Translations under genes and position numbers: made by a program
Source of the DNA: Phaeodactylibacter xiamenensis
Lineage (GTDB): Bacteria > Bacteroidota > Bacteroidia > Chitinophagales > Saprospiraceae
Direction of reading: 5' to 3'
Assembly (NCBI RefSeq): GCF_000759025.1
Contig: NZ_JPOS01000034.1
Coordinates: 1 to 64,000 of the forward strand
DNA length: 64,000 nucleotides
The notes under the pieces: generated by a model
The model's input: the letters and a program-made list of their open reading frames with translations, nothing else
Told to the model about the DNA's origin: nothing
Database searches by the model: none
In this document: piece after piece, positions 44,360 through 52,573 of the stretch
Layout of the letters: each line of letters begins with the position of its first letter
How positions within the stretch are numbered: position 1 is the first letter of the stretch

Positions 44360-47300
44360 TTAAAGTGTCAGATTGATTCCACAGGTGAAAGACCGAAGCT
44401 GAGGATAGTACCAGCCTACGGAAGATTGCATCTGTGGATCAAATTCTTCGTCAAAGTTTTTCAGGACCAATAAATTATGACCGGTCACGAATAACCGGAC
44501 TTCGTCAAACCCCCTGAGCCTTTCAAGGAGTAATTTGGGAATGGAGTAGCTTAAGTTGACGTTCCTCAGGCGAATGTGGCGGCCGTCGCGCATCCAAAAA
44601 TCTGAATATCGGTAGTTGTTGTCGTTAAAGCCTCCATCGGTAATGCGCGGATATGCTGCATCTGTGTTTTCGGGCGTCCAGTAGTCCATCTGGTAGGTGT
44701 AACCATTGAAACCGTTTCGCAGGGGGCTTTGTGCTTCTCCGTCAATATAGATGTCGTAACCGGCAGCACCAGTGAGCAGCACAGAGCAATCGAAGTTTTT
44801 ATAGCTGGCCGATAGATTTAGGGAATAGTTCAACGCGGGCTTATCGCCATCACCAAATACCCTTTGGTCACGGACATCAATAATGTTGTCGCCGTTAAGG
44901 TCTACGTATTTGACATCTCCTGGCTGCAGGCTGTTGTTCTCATTGCCATCTTGTATTGGGCTTTGATTAATTTCCTCCTGAGTTTGGAACAGCCCGTCCG
45001 AAATATAGCCTCTTCTCAGGTTGGTATATCCTCCGGTGACTGTCAGGTTTTGCCGCATAAAGGGATCTTCAAAGAAGGCCTCGTCAATGAATACTGCCGT
45101 TTCCCGGGCGCGGGAAAAGTTGAGCATGGCACCTAGTGTGAGGTCCCGGTTTACCTTTTTATTGTAATTGAGGGATACCTCAAAGCCTTCATTGGAGTAG
45201 GCGTGCAAATTTTGGGCAGCCAGACCAACCCCAAGGGTACTGGGCACACTGCCAGAAGCAAAGGCCAGTACATCAGTCCGGTCGCGGTAAAAATAATCGA
45301 AGGATACCGTTAGGCTATTGTCCAGAAAAGCGGCATCGAAACCGACATCATAGGTGGTAATGGTCTCCCAAGTGAGGGCTTCATTGGCCAGGGCCGTATT
45401 ATTGATAGTTGGAATGGCTGTTTCGTTGATGGCAAAGAAACCATCGTAGACAAATCCGGACAGCCATTGATACGCTCCGGTGCCATCATTACCAGCTGTA
45501 CCCACGGAAGCACGAAGTTTGAGGTTTTGAATAACACCTCTCGCCCCGTCAAAGAAACCTTCCTCTGATAATCGCCAGCCTGCGGAGACTGAAGGGAAGA
45601 AACCCCACTCCCGGCCGGGGGCAAAACGTGAAGAACCGTCATAGCGGAAAGACGACTCTATCAGGTATTTTGCTTTGTAATCATAGCTCAGGCGACCTAC
45701 CAGGCCCAAACGGTTCTCCCGGTACTCCCCACCGTTGGCATCCTTATTTTCATTCGATCCGGCAAAAAGTTGATCAATAAGGGTAGACTGAAAATCCTGC
45801 CGCCGGCCAAAGAAGTTTTGTCCACTGTTATTTTGCAGCTCCCCGAGTAAAAGAGCCGAAACGCTATGCTGCCCAAACTGTTGATCATAGTTAATAGACT
45901 GCTGTACAACGTAGTGGTTGTTAAAATTAGTTGACTGCGTCAGTACCGTCTCGCTGAACGAGCCTTCCGGACTGGCTGTAAAAGCATCGTACTCGCCGGT
46001 TTGACGGTTCAGGGTATATAGCTCATAGCTTTTGCCCCATTCCTTGGCGAAGTTGGTATTGTAGACCAGGGAGCCATAAGACTTGATGCTAAGACCGGGC
46101 ACTTGATTGACATCCCATTGCAGGGACAGCTTCGTATCAATATTATTGTTCCGGGCCCGGTAGTAGCCGGCGTTGAAGTCGCGAATGCCTTCAAGGATAT
46201 GGTTGGGGCTGAAGCTGGGGCGCGCGGGGGTGCCATCTGGATAGTAAGCCAGATCGGTTGGAAGGGCACGGCTGAGTTCCCGGAAAATATTGAATGCGGA
46301 GTAGGCAGGGGCTTCATTAAGCCGGCGCCGGCCTGATAGTTTGAAATCCAGGATCAGGTTATCGGTGATGTTGGCATTGATATTTGACCGTAGGTTGAAC
46401 TGCTGATACCCGAGGACGTCTTTCGTGTAGTTGGAGCCCTGATCCAGAAAACTGGCAGATACAAAGTACCGCACTTTTTCGCTACCACCATTAAGGTTGA
46501 GGTTGTGGCGTTGCTGGAAGCCGTAATCGTTAAACATCAGGGCTTTCCAGTCTGTATCGGGATAGTTGATAGGATCAGACCCCGAACGGAAGGTCTCCAC
46601 TTCGTCTTCTGTATAAAATGGAGCCTGCCCTGCATTCAACAGTCCTTCATTGAGCACGGTAGCGCGCTGAGCGAAATTGAGAAAGTCTGGATAGGAGGTA
46701 AATGACGTAAAGGTAAACTGATTGTCATAGCTTAGTTTGGGTTTTCCCATCGTGCCTCGCCGGGTGGTAACAAGGACTACGCCGTTGCCCCCTTGCACCC
46801 CGTATACGGAGGCTGCCGCTGCATCTTTAAGAACGGTAATGCTTTCGATCTCATTGGGGGCGAGCTCGTCAATATTGCCCGGAGACCCATCTACAATGAC
46901 CAGGGCGTTACCGAAATTGCGCACCTCAAAAGAGGACCCGCTAAAGCCAGGCTCTCCGCTCCCCTGACGCACAAACAAGCCTGCCGCCAGGCCTTCCAGC
47001 CCATTGCTGACATTAGCCACCGGCAGCTTTTTTAGCGTTTCTTCATCCACAGTGGAAACCGCTGAGGTCAGCTTTGCTTTGGATTGACGGCCGTAGCCAA
47101 CCACCACCACTTCCTCCAATGTCTCCCCTGAAGTTAAGGCTATGTCAATTACGGTCTTTCCACCAATATCAATGGTTTGATCAGCATAGCCGGTGTAAGA
47201 GAAACGCAATTGCCTGGCGGTATCGCTGACCACTAGCACGTAGGCTCCGTTGATATCGGCAATTGTGCCATTTGCTGTTCCGACAACCAGGACGTTGGCT

Positions 47301-47431
47301 CCGATTAGCGGATCACCCGAATCGGCATCCGTGATGACCCCGCTGATGCTGATTTGTGCATTCAGATGGGCTGAGCCCAACATCAATAGCACCAAAATGA
47401 CGAATGGATAGAGTAGGGTATTTTGCTTCAT
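44360..47431 (-). CDS. SusC/RagA-family TonB-dependent receptor
   Basis: The outer-membrane importer for the glycan locus, 1023 residues. A signal peptide (ends LNAQ) is followed by the carboxypeptidase-regulatory-like domain (ISGVITDADSGDPLIGANVL), a TonB-interacting stretch, the plug (VVVGYGRQSKAKLTSAVSTV and LKDAAAASVYGVQGGNGVVL) and a 22-strand barrel ending YPQLRSFTCGINLTL. A GTG at 47452 would add seven residues; the ATG at 47431 gives a cleaner signal peptide. It is the first gene of the operon and has a strong promoter upstream. Confidence 0.96.
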   Translation of the reverse strand: MKQNTLLYPFVILVLLMLGSAHLNAQISISGVITDADSGDPLIGANVLVVGTANGTIADINGAYVLVVSDTARQLRFSYTGYADQTIDIGGKTVIDIALTSGETLEEVVVVGYGRQSKAKLTSAVSTVDEETLKKLPVANVSNGLEGLAAGLFVRQGSGEPGFSGSSFEVRNFGNALVIVDGSPGNIDELAPNEIESITVLKDAAAASVYGVQGGNGVVLVTTRRGTMGKPKLSYDNQFTFTSFTSYPDFLNFAQRATVLNEGLLNAGQAPFYTEDEVETFRSGSDPINYPDTDWKALMFNDYGFQQRHNLNLNGGSEKVRYFVSASFLDQGSNYTKDVLGYQQFNLRSNINANITDNLILDFKLSGRRRLNEAPAYSAFNIFRELSRALPTDLAYYPDGTPARPSFSPNHILEGIRDFNAGYYRARNNNIDTKLSLQWDVNQVPGLSIKSYGSLVYNTNFAKEWGKSYELYTLNRQTGEYDAFTASPEGSFSETVLTQSTNFNNHYVVQQSINYDQQFGQHSVSALLLGELQNNSGQNFFGRRQDFQSTLIDQLFAGSNENKDANGGEYRENRLGLVGRLSYDYKAKYLIESSFRYDGSSRFAPGREWGFFPSVSAGWRLSEEGFFDGARGVIQNLKLRASVGTAGNDGTGAYQWLSGFVYDGFFAINETAIPTINNTALANEALTWETITTYDVGFDAAFLDNSLTVSFDYFYRDRTDVLAFASGSVPSTLGVGLAAQNLHAYSNEGFEVSLNYNKKVNRDLTLGAMLNFSRARETAVFIDEAFFEDPFMRQNLTVTGGYTNLRRGYISDGLFQTQEEINQSPIQDGNENNSLQPGDVKYVDLNGDNIIDVRDQRVFGDGDKPALNYSLNLSASYKNFDCSVLLTGAAGYDIYIDGEAQSPLRNGFNGYTYQMDYWTPENTDAAYPRITDGGFNDNNYRYSDFWMRDGRHIRLRNVNLSYSIPKLLLERLRGFDEVRLFVTGHNLLVLKNFDEEFDPQMQSSVGWYYPQLRSFTCGINLTL

Positions 47432-47508
47432 AATCGTGGTTTGTTTTTTCACTTTCTGAAGCCCAATAATCCAAAAGCCTATCCATTTTCCGCAATTTTA
47501 CACTACGA

Positions 47509-47540
47509 CAAACCTACTACAGGCAATATTCTCTTGCAAA
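47509..47540 (-). promoter_or_regulatory. Promoter of the susC operon
   Basis: On the minus strand TTTG (47537-47540), a 20-bp spacer and TAGGTTTG (47509-47516) match the Bacteroidota consensus. The predicted start is about 75 bases before the susC ATG. It lies in the short gap between the sensor gene and susC, so the sensor, acting as activator, probably binds near here. Confidence 0.7.
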
Positions 47541-47590
47541 AACGCTGTGTTTTAAGGGTTTATAATGCACTGAAAAACAAAGATGTAGGG

Positions 47591-50539
47591 TTAGTCTGTT
47601 GTTTTAAACCCGGTGATATACTTGTTAAGGTCCTCTTCTTTGCCCAATTCTAACCTTTTTTTAAGCCGGTAGCGGCCCTGCTCCACTGCCCGGGTCGATA
47701 TATTGAGCAGAAAAGCAATTTCCTTTGTGCTCAGATTGATGCGGATCAGGGAGCACAGCCGCAAGTCATTTTGGGTCAGTGCGGGATGCTTGGCGAGGAG
47801 GGACTGGAAAAAGTCCTGGTCGACTTGATTGAAGTAGATATCAAAATCTTTCCAATGGTCTTCGTTGCGGAGTTCGGCATCAAGTTTTCTGACCACACTG
47901 GTCAACGGGGCGCCCGATTGCTGCTGTACTTTTAGCAAATCATCTTTGAGGCCGGTAAGAATTTCGTTCTTGTGAGCCATTTGTACTGTTGAGAACATAA
48001 GCTTAGAGGTCTTAGCCTCTATCTCAGCCGCCATTTTCTCATTTTTCAACCTTAGGAGTGCTCTGTTATGAACAGCCTCCTTACGTTTCAGGATGAGATA
48101 AATGCCAATAGCTGCCAAGCAGATAATTGAAAGGGCTATTAAGACGCGAAACCAAGAGGTTTGCCAAAAAGGAGGTTGAATATGCACATTAATGGAAGCC
48201 ATCTGCTCCTGATACTTTACCTTGAAAGTGTAATCGCCCGGGTCTAAATTGGTATAGCTTACCCGGTTTTGGCCAGCTTCTGTTTCCTGCCACTGATCAT
48301 CAAAGCCCTGCATGATAAATGAGTATTGATAATCCATTGGGTTGGTATAATCAATAGCAGAGAAGCTGAATGAGAAGGATTTATCGAGATAGCTGAGTTG
48401 AATGTGTTCTGCTTCTTCGATAGGGCGCTCCAGGATCACCCGGCCATCTACCTTTTGCCCGGCTTTGATCGTCTGATTGAAAATTTTAAAATCGGTCAGG
48501 ATGATGGTGCCAGCAAAAGCTTCGGTATTCAACTGGCTCGTTTGTATGGTATTGAGCCCATTAGTGCCCCCGAAGAAGAGCCGCCCGTCATTTGCTGCGA
48601 GCAGGGCAGACTGATTGAACTGATTGGCATTCTGGTGCGTACGGAAGTCAAAGTTTTGAATGTCCATAGTTTCAGGGTCTAGGCGGCTGATACCCTCAAA
48701 GGTGGTCACCCAGATCATGCCCCGTTCATCTTCAGTAATGCCCATAACGCTATTAGCCACTAATCCTTGACTTTTCCCTATCCGCTTAAACCGGCCATTG
48801 CCCAACCATTGGTTGAGCCCTCCCCCCTCTGTGCCGATCCAAAGATTACCCTGACTATCCTGAAAAATGCTACGGATGGCGTTATTACTGATCGAATAGG
48901 GGTCTTCAGGGTTATAGCGAAAGTGTTCAAATTCCTTACGGCTTTCCACCCAGCGGTCAAGCCCCTGATCGGTCGTGCCTACCCATATCTGATCGCTTTG
49001 GTCTGCGTAAACGGCCATGATGTTGAGGTCTGCCAGGCTTTGGGGATTGCCGGGCTCGTGGCGAAGGTATTGGTTTTCAAGGGTTTCCGGATCTAGCACC
49101 ACGATACCCTCCCCCATAGTGCCCACCCACAATTCCCCGTTTTGGCGTTCTGCAATGGACCAAACGCTGTAAGGCGGTCCAAGTACATGCTCAAAGGTTT
49201 GGTTTTCTGGCTTATAACGATCAAGCCCTGCTCCGAATAAGCCGACCCAGAGTTGATTTCTGCTATCCTCAAATAGCGCTTTCACTACATTTCCGGCAAT
49301 GGAGCGTTTGTCATTTGCCTGGTGCCTGAATGGAGGTATAATAAACTGGCTTTGCTCCGGGGTAAGCCTGTTGAGTCCGCCCCCATCGCTGCCAATCCAT
49401 ACTACACTGTCATGGGTTTGGGCCAGAGCGAGGATAGAGCGATTATAGAGGGTGCTGCTGCCTGTCATTCCCGGTGCAAATTGCCGGAACCAGACTTTCC
49501 GGGGTTTATAGATGTTGATGCCTCCGTTGTAAGTTCCGATCCAGATATTTCCCGTCCGGTCTTTTTCTATACAATATAGCGCGTCACTGTTCAGCCCCGT
49601 TTTGTTTTTTACCTGATACCTGTATTCAGTTATTTCTTCTGTATCAGGACTATAAACATTAAGCCCACCCCCATCTGTGGCAATGAAAACAGTGCCATCT
49701 GGCATTTTGCAGATGTCTCTCACGCCGTTAGAGCTGAGTGGGCGTTCTTCAAGGCCAGGGGCAAAATGAATATAGGAACGGTCCCGGATATCCATCCGGT
49801 ATAAGCCTGTACCTTCAGTACCTACCCATAAATGCTCATCGTCCAGCAATAGCTTTTTCCGGTAGCCGCTCATATTCGGATGATTGGGCAACATGGGGTG
49901 GCTCAACTGGAACTGATGGTCTTTACCCAGTATGTTGAGCCCCCCACCGGCCGTAGCGACCCAAATTGTACCGTATTTGTCTTCTTTGATATCAAAAACG
50001 ACATCGCTGGAGAGTCCGCTATTGGCTTGAGTATAATGGCGGGTCGTGCCGTCTGAAGGGGTGTACCGAAGCAACCCGCCTTCAATCGTTGTGATCCAGA
50101 TCTGGCCTTCCTGATCTTCCAGGAATGAGGTAATCTCGTGGTCTGCAATAAATATAAAAGCAGAGTCCTGATTTAGGCTGATAAATCGGTCATTGTGAAC
50201 CTGCCGATAGTAGATGCCATTCTTACTCGTCCCCACCCATAAATTGCCTTTGCGGTCCTCATACAAGGCAGTGATTTTCGCACCGAACAATCCCAGGTTT
50301 TCTTCCTCTTCGTTGAGGGACTGAACAACTTCAAAGTTGTAGCCATCATATTTATTAAGCCCGTGCTGGGTGCCTGCCCATAAATAGCCATATCGGTCCT
50401 GAAGCAGGCAATGCACTGTATTATGAGACAAACCGTCACTGATGGTGAGGTGGTCAAAAAACAACTCGGTATAAGGCTGCTGGCTGGTGCCGGCTATCGC
50501 AAGTATTACACAAAAAAATACCCCCAATAATCGTTGCAT
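47591..50539 (-). CDS. Two-component-type propeller sensor fused directly to a LuxR HTH
   Basis: A 982-residue membrane-spanning one-component regulator. After a signal sequence come some 14 Reg_prop blades (LLQDRYGYLWAGTQHGLNKY, IFQDSQGNLWIGTEGGGLNQ) forming two seven-bladed propellers, then a Y_Y_Y domain (YTNLDPGDYTFKVKY), one transmembrane helix near 790-815 (LIALSIICLAAIGIYLILKR), a coiled coil and a LuxR-type HTH near 925-960 (LRLCSLIRINLSTKEIAFLL, NISTRAVEQGRYRLKKRL). No histidine kinase or receiver domain is present. Bacteroides SusR has the same logic. It should sense the glucan oligosaccharide in the periplasm and activate the adjacent susC operon. Confidence 0.92.
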   Translation of the reverse strand: MQRLLGVFFCVILAIAGTSQQPYTELFFDHLTISDGLSHNTVHCLLQDRYGYLWAGTQHGLNKYDGYNFEVVQSLNEEEENLGLFGAKITALYEDRKGNLWVGTSKNGIYYRQVHNDRFISLNQDSAFIFIADHEITSFLEDQEGQIWITTIEGGLLRYTPSDGTTRHYTQANSGLSSDVVFDIKEDKYGTIWVATAGGGLNILGKDHQFQLSHPMLPNHPNMSGYRKKLLLDDEHLWVGTEGTGLYRMDIRDRSYIHFAPGLEERPLSSNGVRDICKMPDGTVFIATDGGGLNVYSPDTEEITEYRYQVKNKTGLNSDALYCIEKDRTGNIWIGTYNGGINIYKPRKVWFRQFAPGMTGSSTLYNRSILALAQTHDSVVWIGSDGGGLNRLTPEQSQFIIPPFRHQANDKRSIAGNVVKALFEDSRNQLWVGLFGAGLDRYKPENQTFEHVLGPPYSVWSIAERQNGELWVGTMGEGIVVLDPETLENQYLRHEPGNPQSLADLNIMAVYADQSDQIWVGTTDQGLDRWVESRKEFEHFRYNPEDPYSISNNAIRSIFQDSQGNLWIGTEGGGLNQWLGNGRFKRIGKSQGLVANSVMGITEDERGMIWVTTFEGISRLDPETMDIQNFDFRTHQNANQFNQSALLAANDGRLFFGGTNGLNTIQTSQLNTEAFAGTIILTDFKIFNQTIKAGQKVDGRVILERPIEEAEHIQLSYLDKSFSFSFSAIDYTNPMDYQYSFIMQGFDDQWQETEAGQNRVSYTNLDPGDYTFKVKYQEQMASINVHIQPPFWQTSWFRVLIALSIICLAAIGIYLILKRKEAVHNRALLRLKNEKMAAEIEAKTSKLMFSTVQMAHKNEILTGLKDDLLKVQQQSGAPLTSVVRKLDAELRNEDHWKDFDIYFNQVDQDFFQSLLAKHPALTQNDLRLCSLIRINLSTKEIAFLLNISTRAVEQGRYRLKKRLELGKEEDLNKYITGFKTTD

Positions 50540-50674
50540 GGATCGCTTTTACTTCTCGTGTACGTAACTTTGCTAAGTTACAAGAAGTAAATTGATTAAA
50601 AGTCAACCGCTCCTGTTTGATTTTCATAACTATCCGTTTGAAAACCATTAGCCCCTGCCTGTGCTTTTCGCTGA

Positions 50675-50699
50675 CCTTTGCATTAAATCAATGCAAAGG
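50675..50699 (+). promoter_or_regulatory. Perfect 10-bp dyad overlapping the Shine-Dalgarno of the SDR gene
   Basis: CCTTTGCATT (50675-50684) and AATGCAAAGG (50690-50699) are perfect inverted repeats around a 5-base centre. The second arm runs into AAAGGAG (50695-50701), a Shine-Dalgarno sequence seven bases before the ATG at 50708. As DNA it may be an operator; as RNA it would hide the ribosome site. A promoter-like TAACTTTG lies at 50565-50572. Confidence 0.6.
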
Positions 50700-50707
50700 A
50701 GAATATC

Positions 50708-51454
50708 ATGAACGAAAATATTAAAGGAAAAGTCATCATCATCACCGGGGCAAGCAGCGGGCTCGGCGAGGCCGCGGCAACGCATTTGTCAGGGCTCGGA
50801 GCAACCGTTGTACTTGCAGCCCGGCGCTCAGCGCGAATTGAAAATTTGGCGAAAGCCATCACCGATAAGGGCGGTAATGCCCTGGCTGTGACCACCGATG
50901 TGACGGATAAGGTGCAGGTGCAGCACCTGGTAGACACCACAGTGGATACGTTCGGCCGGGTGGATGTGCTCATCAATAACGCCGGGCTGATGCAGCAGTC
51001 CCCGCTTGATAGCGGGAAGCTGGAAGAGTGGGATAATATGATTGACATCAACATCAAAGGCGTGTTATACGGGATCGCTGCGGTTTTGCCACAAATGCAG
51101 CAGCAAAAATCCGGGCATATCATTAATGTGTCTTCCGTAGCCGGTCATAAGATAACGCCTGCCGGCTCTGTATACTGTGCCACGAAGCATGCGGTGCGGG
51201 CCATTTCGGAAGGGCTGCGGCAGGAGGTGAAGCCATATAACTTGCGCACCACCATCATTTCTCCGGGCGCTGTGGATACGGAATTGCCCAACCACATCAC
51301 CCACGAAGCCTCCGCAGAGGGCATTCAGGGCTTTTACCAACACTATGCGATCCCGGCTGAACCCTTTGCCCGGGCAGTAGCTTACGCGATTGAGCAGCCT
51401 GAAGAGGTCGATATCAATGAGGTGCTGTTCCGGCCAACGGCGCAGGCGCTGTAG
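50708..51454 (+). CDS. Short-chain dehydrogenase/reductase
   Basis: A 248-residue cytoplasmic NAD(P)-dependent oxidoreductase of the classical SDR family. The cofactor loop is [13 protein letters not shown], an Arg follows at the NADP-type position ([10 protein letters not shown]), NNAG is present (LINNAGLM), and the catalytic Ser-Tyr-Lys set is in [10 protein letters not shown] and VYCATKHAV (around residues 140-160). The closest general type is the YdfG/serine-dehydrogenase-like group. The substrate is unknown. It is one of few genes here with a clear Shine-Dalgarno. It is followed by an AraC-type regulator 124 bases downstream. Confidence 0.93.
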   Translation: MNENIKGKVIIITGASSGLGEAAATHLSGLGATVVLAARRSARIENLAKAITDKGGNALAVTTDVTDKVQVQHLVDTTVDTFGRVDVLINNAGLMQQSPLDSGKLEEWDNMIDINIKGVLYGIAAVLPQMQQQKSGHIINVSSVAGHKITPAGSVYCATKHAVRAISEGLRQEVKPYNLRTTIISPGAVDTELPNHITHEASAEGIQGFYQHYAIPAEPFARAVAYAIEQPEEVDINEVLFRPTAQAL

Positions 51455-51578
51455 CGGGTAACAACAAGCTGCAGGCATTCGCTTTGGTCCGCGGCTTTCC
51501 TTTTTCCGGAAAAAATATTAACTATGACTACTGATGCAAACCGCCTGGATCCGTTTTTTCAATGAAATTGCTCATGCT

Positions 51579-52487
51579 ATGGACTCCATCGAGACACTGG
51601 AAGAATTCTACAAGCGAAAGTTCGAACTGCTGCCGGAAGAAGTGGAGGAAGGCATTGGCCATTTCAATATCTTTCACATAGCGCCTTTCCGGGAGGGGCA
51701 GCGGACTTCTGTGCCGTACCGCCGCCGCGATTTTTATAAGGTCATGTTACTCAAGGGCAACAGTCAGGTGTACTATGCGGACAAAGTGTACCAAATTCAG
51801 AATCAGGCGCTGGCATTTTCCAACCCCCTCATTCCTTACAAATGGGAGCATCTGGACAAGATGTTCGATGGGGTGTACTGCATCTTTAATACCCCATTCT
51901 TCCATAACTTCCATCAGCTGGCCGATTATGAGATATTCCAGCCTGGGGGCAACCACATCTTTGAGCTGACGGACGAGCAGGCCGCGGAAGTGCAGCAGAT
52001 TTTTGAGGAAATGGAGCAGGAGTTCAATTCGGTGTACAAGTACAAATTTGATGTGGTCCGCAACCGCGTGCTTGACCTCATCCACTACGGGCTAAAGCTG
52101 GAGCCTTCCACTTCCATACAGCGGCATTCTGTGGATGCCGCCTACCGGATATCCCGTTTATTCACCGAGCTGCTGGAACGGCAATTCCCCCTTGACGAGC
52201 AGCACCCGGAGATTGCACTGCGCGCGCCTTCCGAATTTGCAGAACAGCTCAATGTGCATGTCAACAGCCTCAACCGCGCCGTGAAATCCACCATGAGCAA
52301 GACCACCTCTGAGGTGATTGCTGAGCGCCTCGTGCAGGAGTCTAAGGTACTGCTTCGGCATACCGACTGGAGTATTTCAGATATTGCCTTTGCATTGGGC
52401 TTTCGGGAGGTCACTCATTTTAGTAATTTCTTCAAAAAGCACATGCAACTGCCGCCTTCGGGATTCCGGTCGGGGGCAGCTGTTTGA
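51579..52487 (+). CDS. AraC-family transcriptional regulator
   Basis: A 302-residue activator-type protein. The N-terminal part is a cupin-like ligand-binding domain (VPYRRRDFYKVMLLKGNSQV, then NPLIPYKWEH). The C-terminal 100 residues carry two AraC helix-turn-helix motifs: FAEQLNVHVNSLNRAVKSTM and WSISDIAFALGFREVTHFSN, followed by FFKKHMQLPPSGFR. The frame is open to an ATG at 51534, but the ATG at 51579 (MDSIETLEEFYKRKFELLPE) looks like the usual start. It precedes the DUF5916-to-GH2 operon and is the obvious candidate to control it. Confidence 0.92.
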   Translation: MDSIETLEEFYKRKFELLPEEVEEGIGHFNIFHIAPFREGQRTSVPYRRRDFYKVMLLKGNSQVYYADKVYQIQNQALAFSNPLIPYKWEHLDKMFDGVYCIFNTPFFHNFHQLADYEIFQPGGNHIFELTDEQAAEVQQIFEEMEQEFNSVYKYKFDVVRNRVLDLIHYGLKLEPSTSIQRHSVDAAYRISRLFTELLERQFPLDEQHPEIALRAPSEFAEQLNVHVNSLNRAVKSTMSKTTSEVIAERLVQESKVLLRHTDWSISDIAFALGFREVTHFSNFFKKHMQLPPSGFRSGAAV

Positions 52488-52573
52488 TTTTCGTAAGTAT
52501 CCGTTTGGCAAGCATAAGGCACTAAGCCCCTTTATCCTGACATTTGGACTATCGAACCAATAGGTACAGCCTT

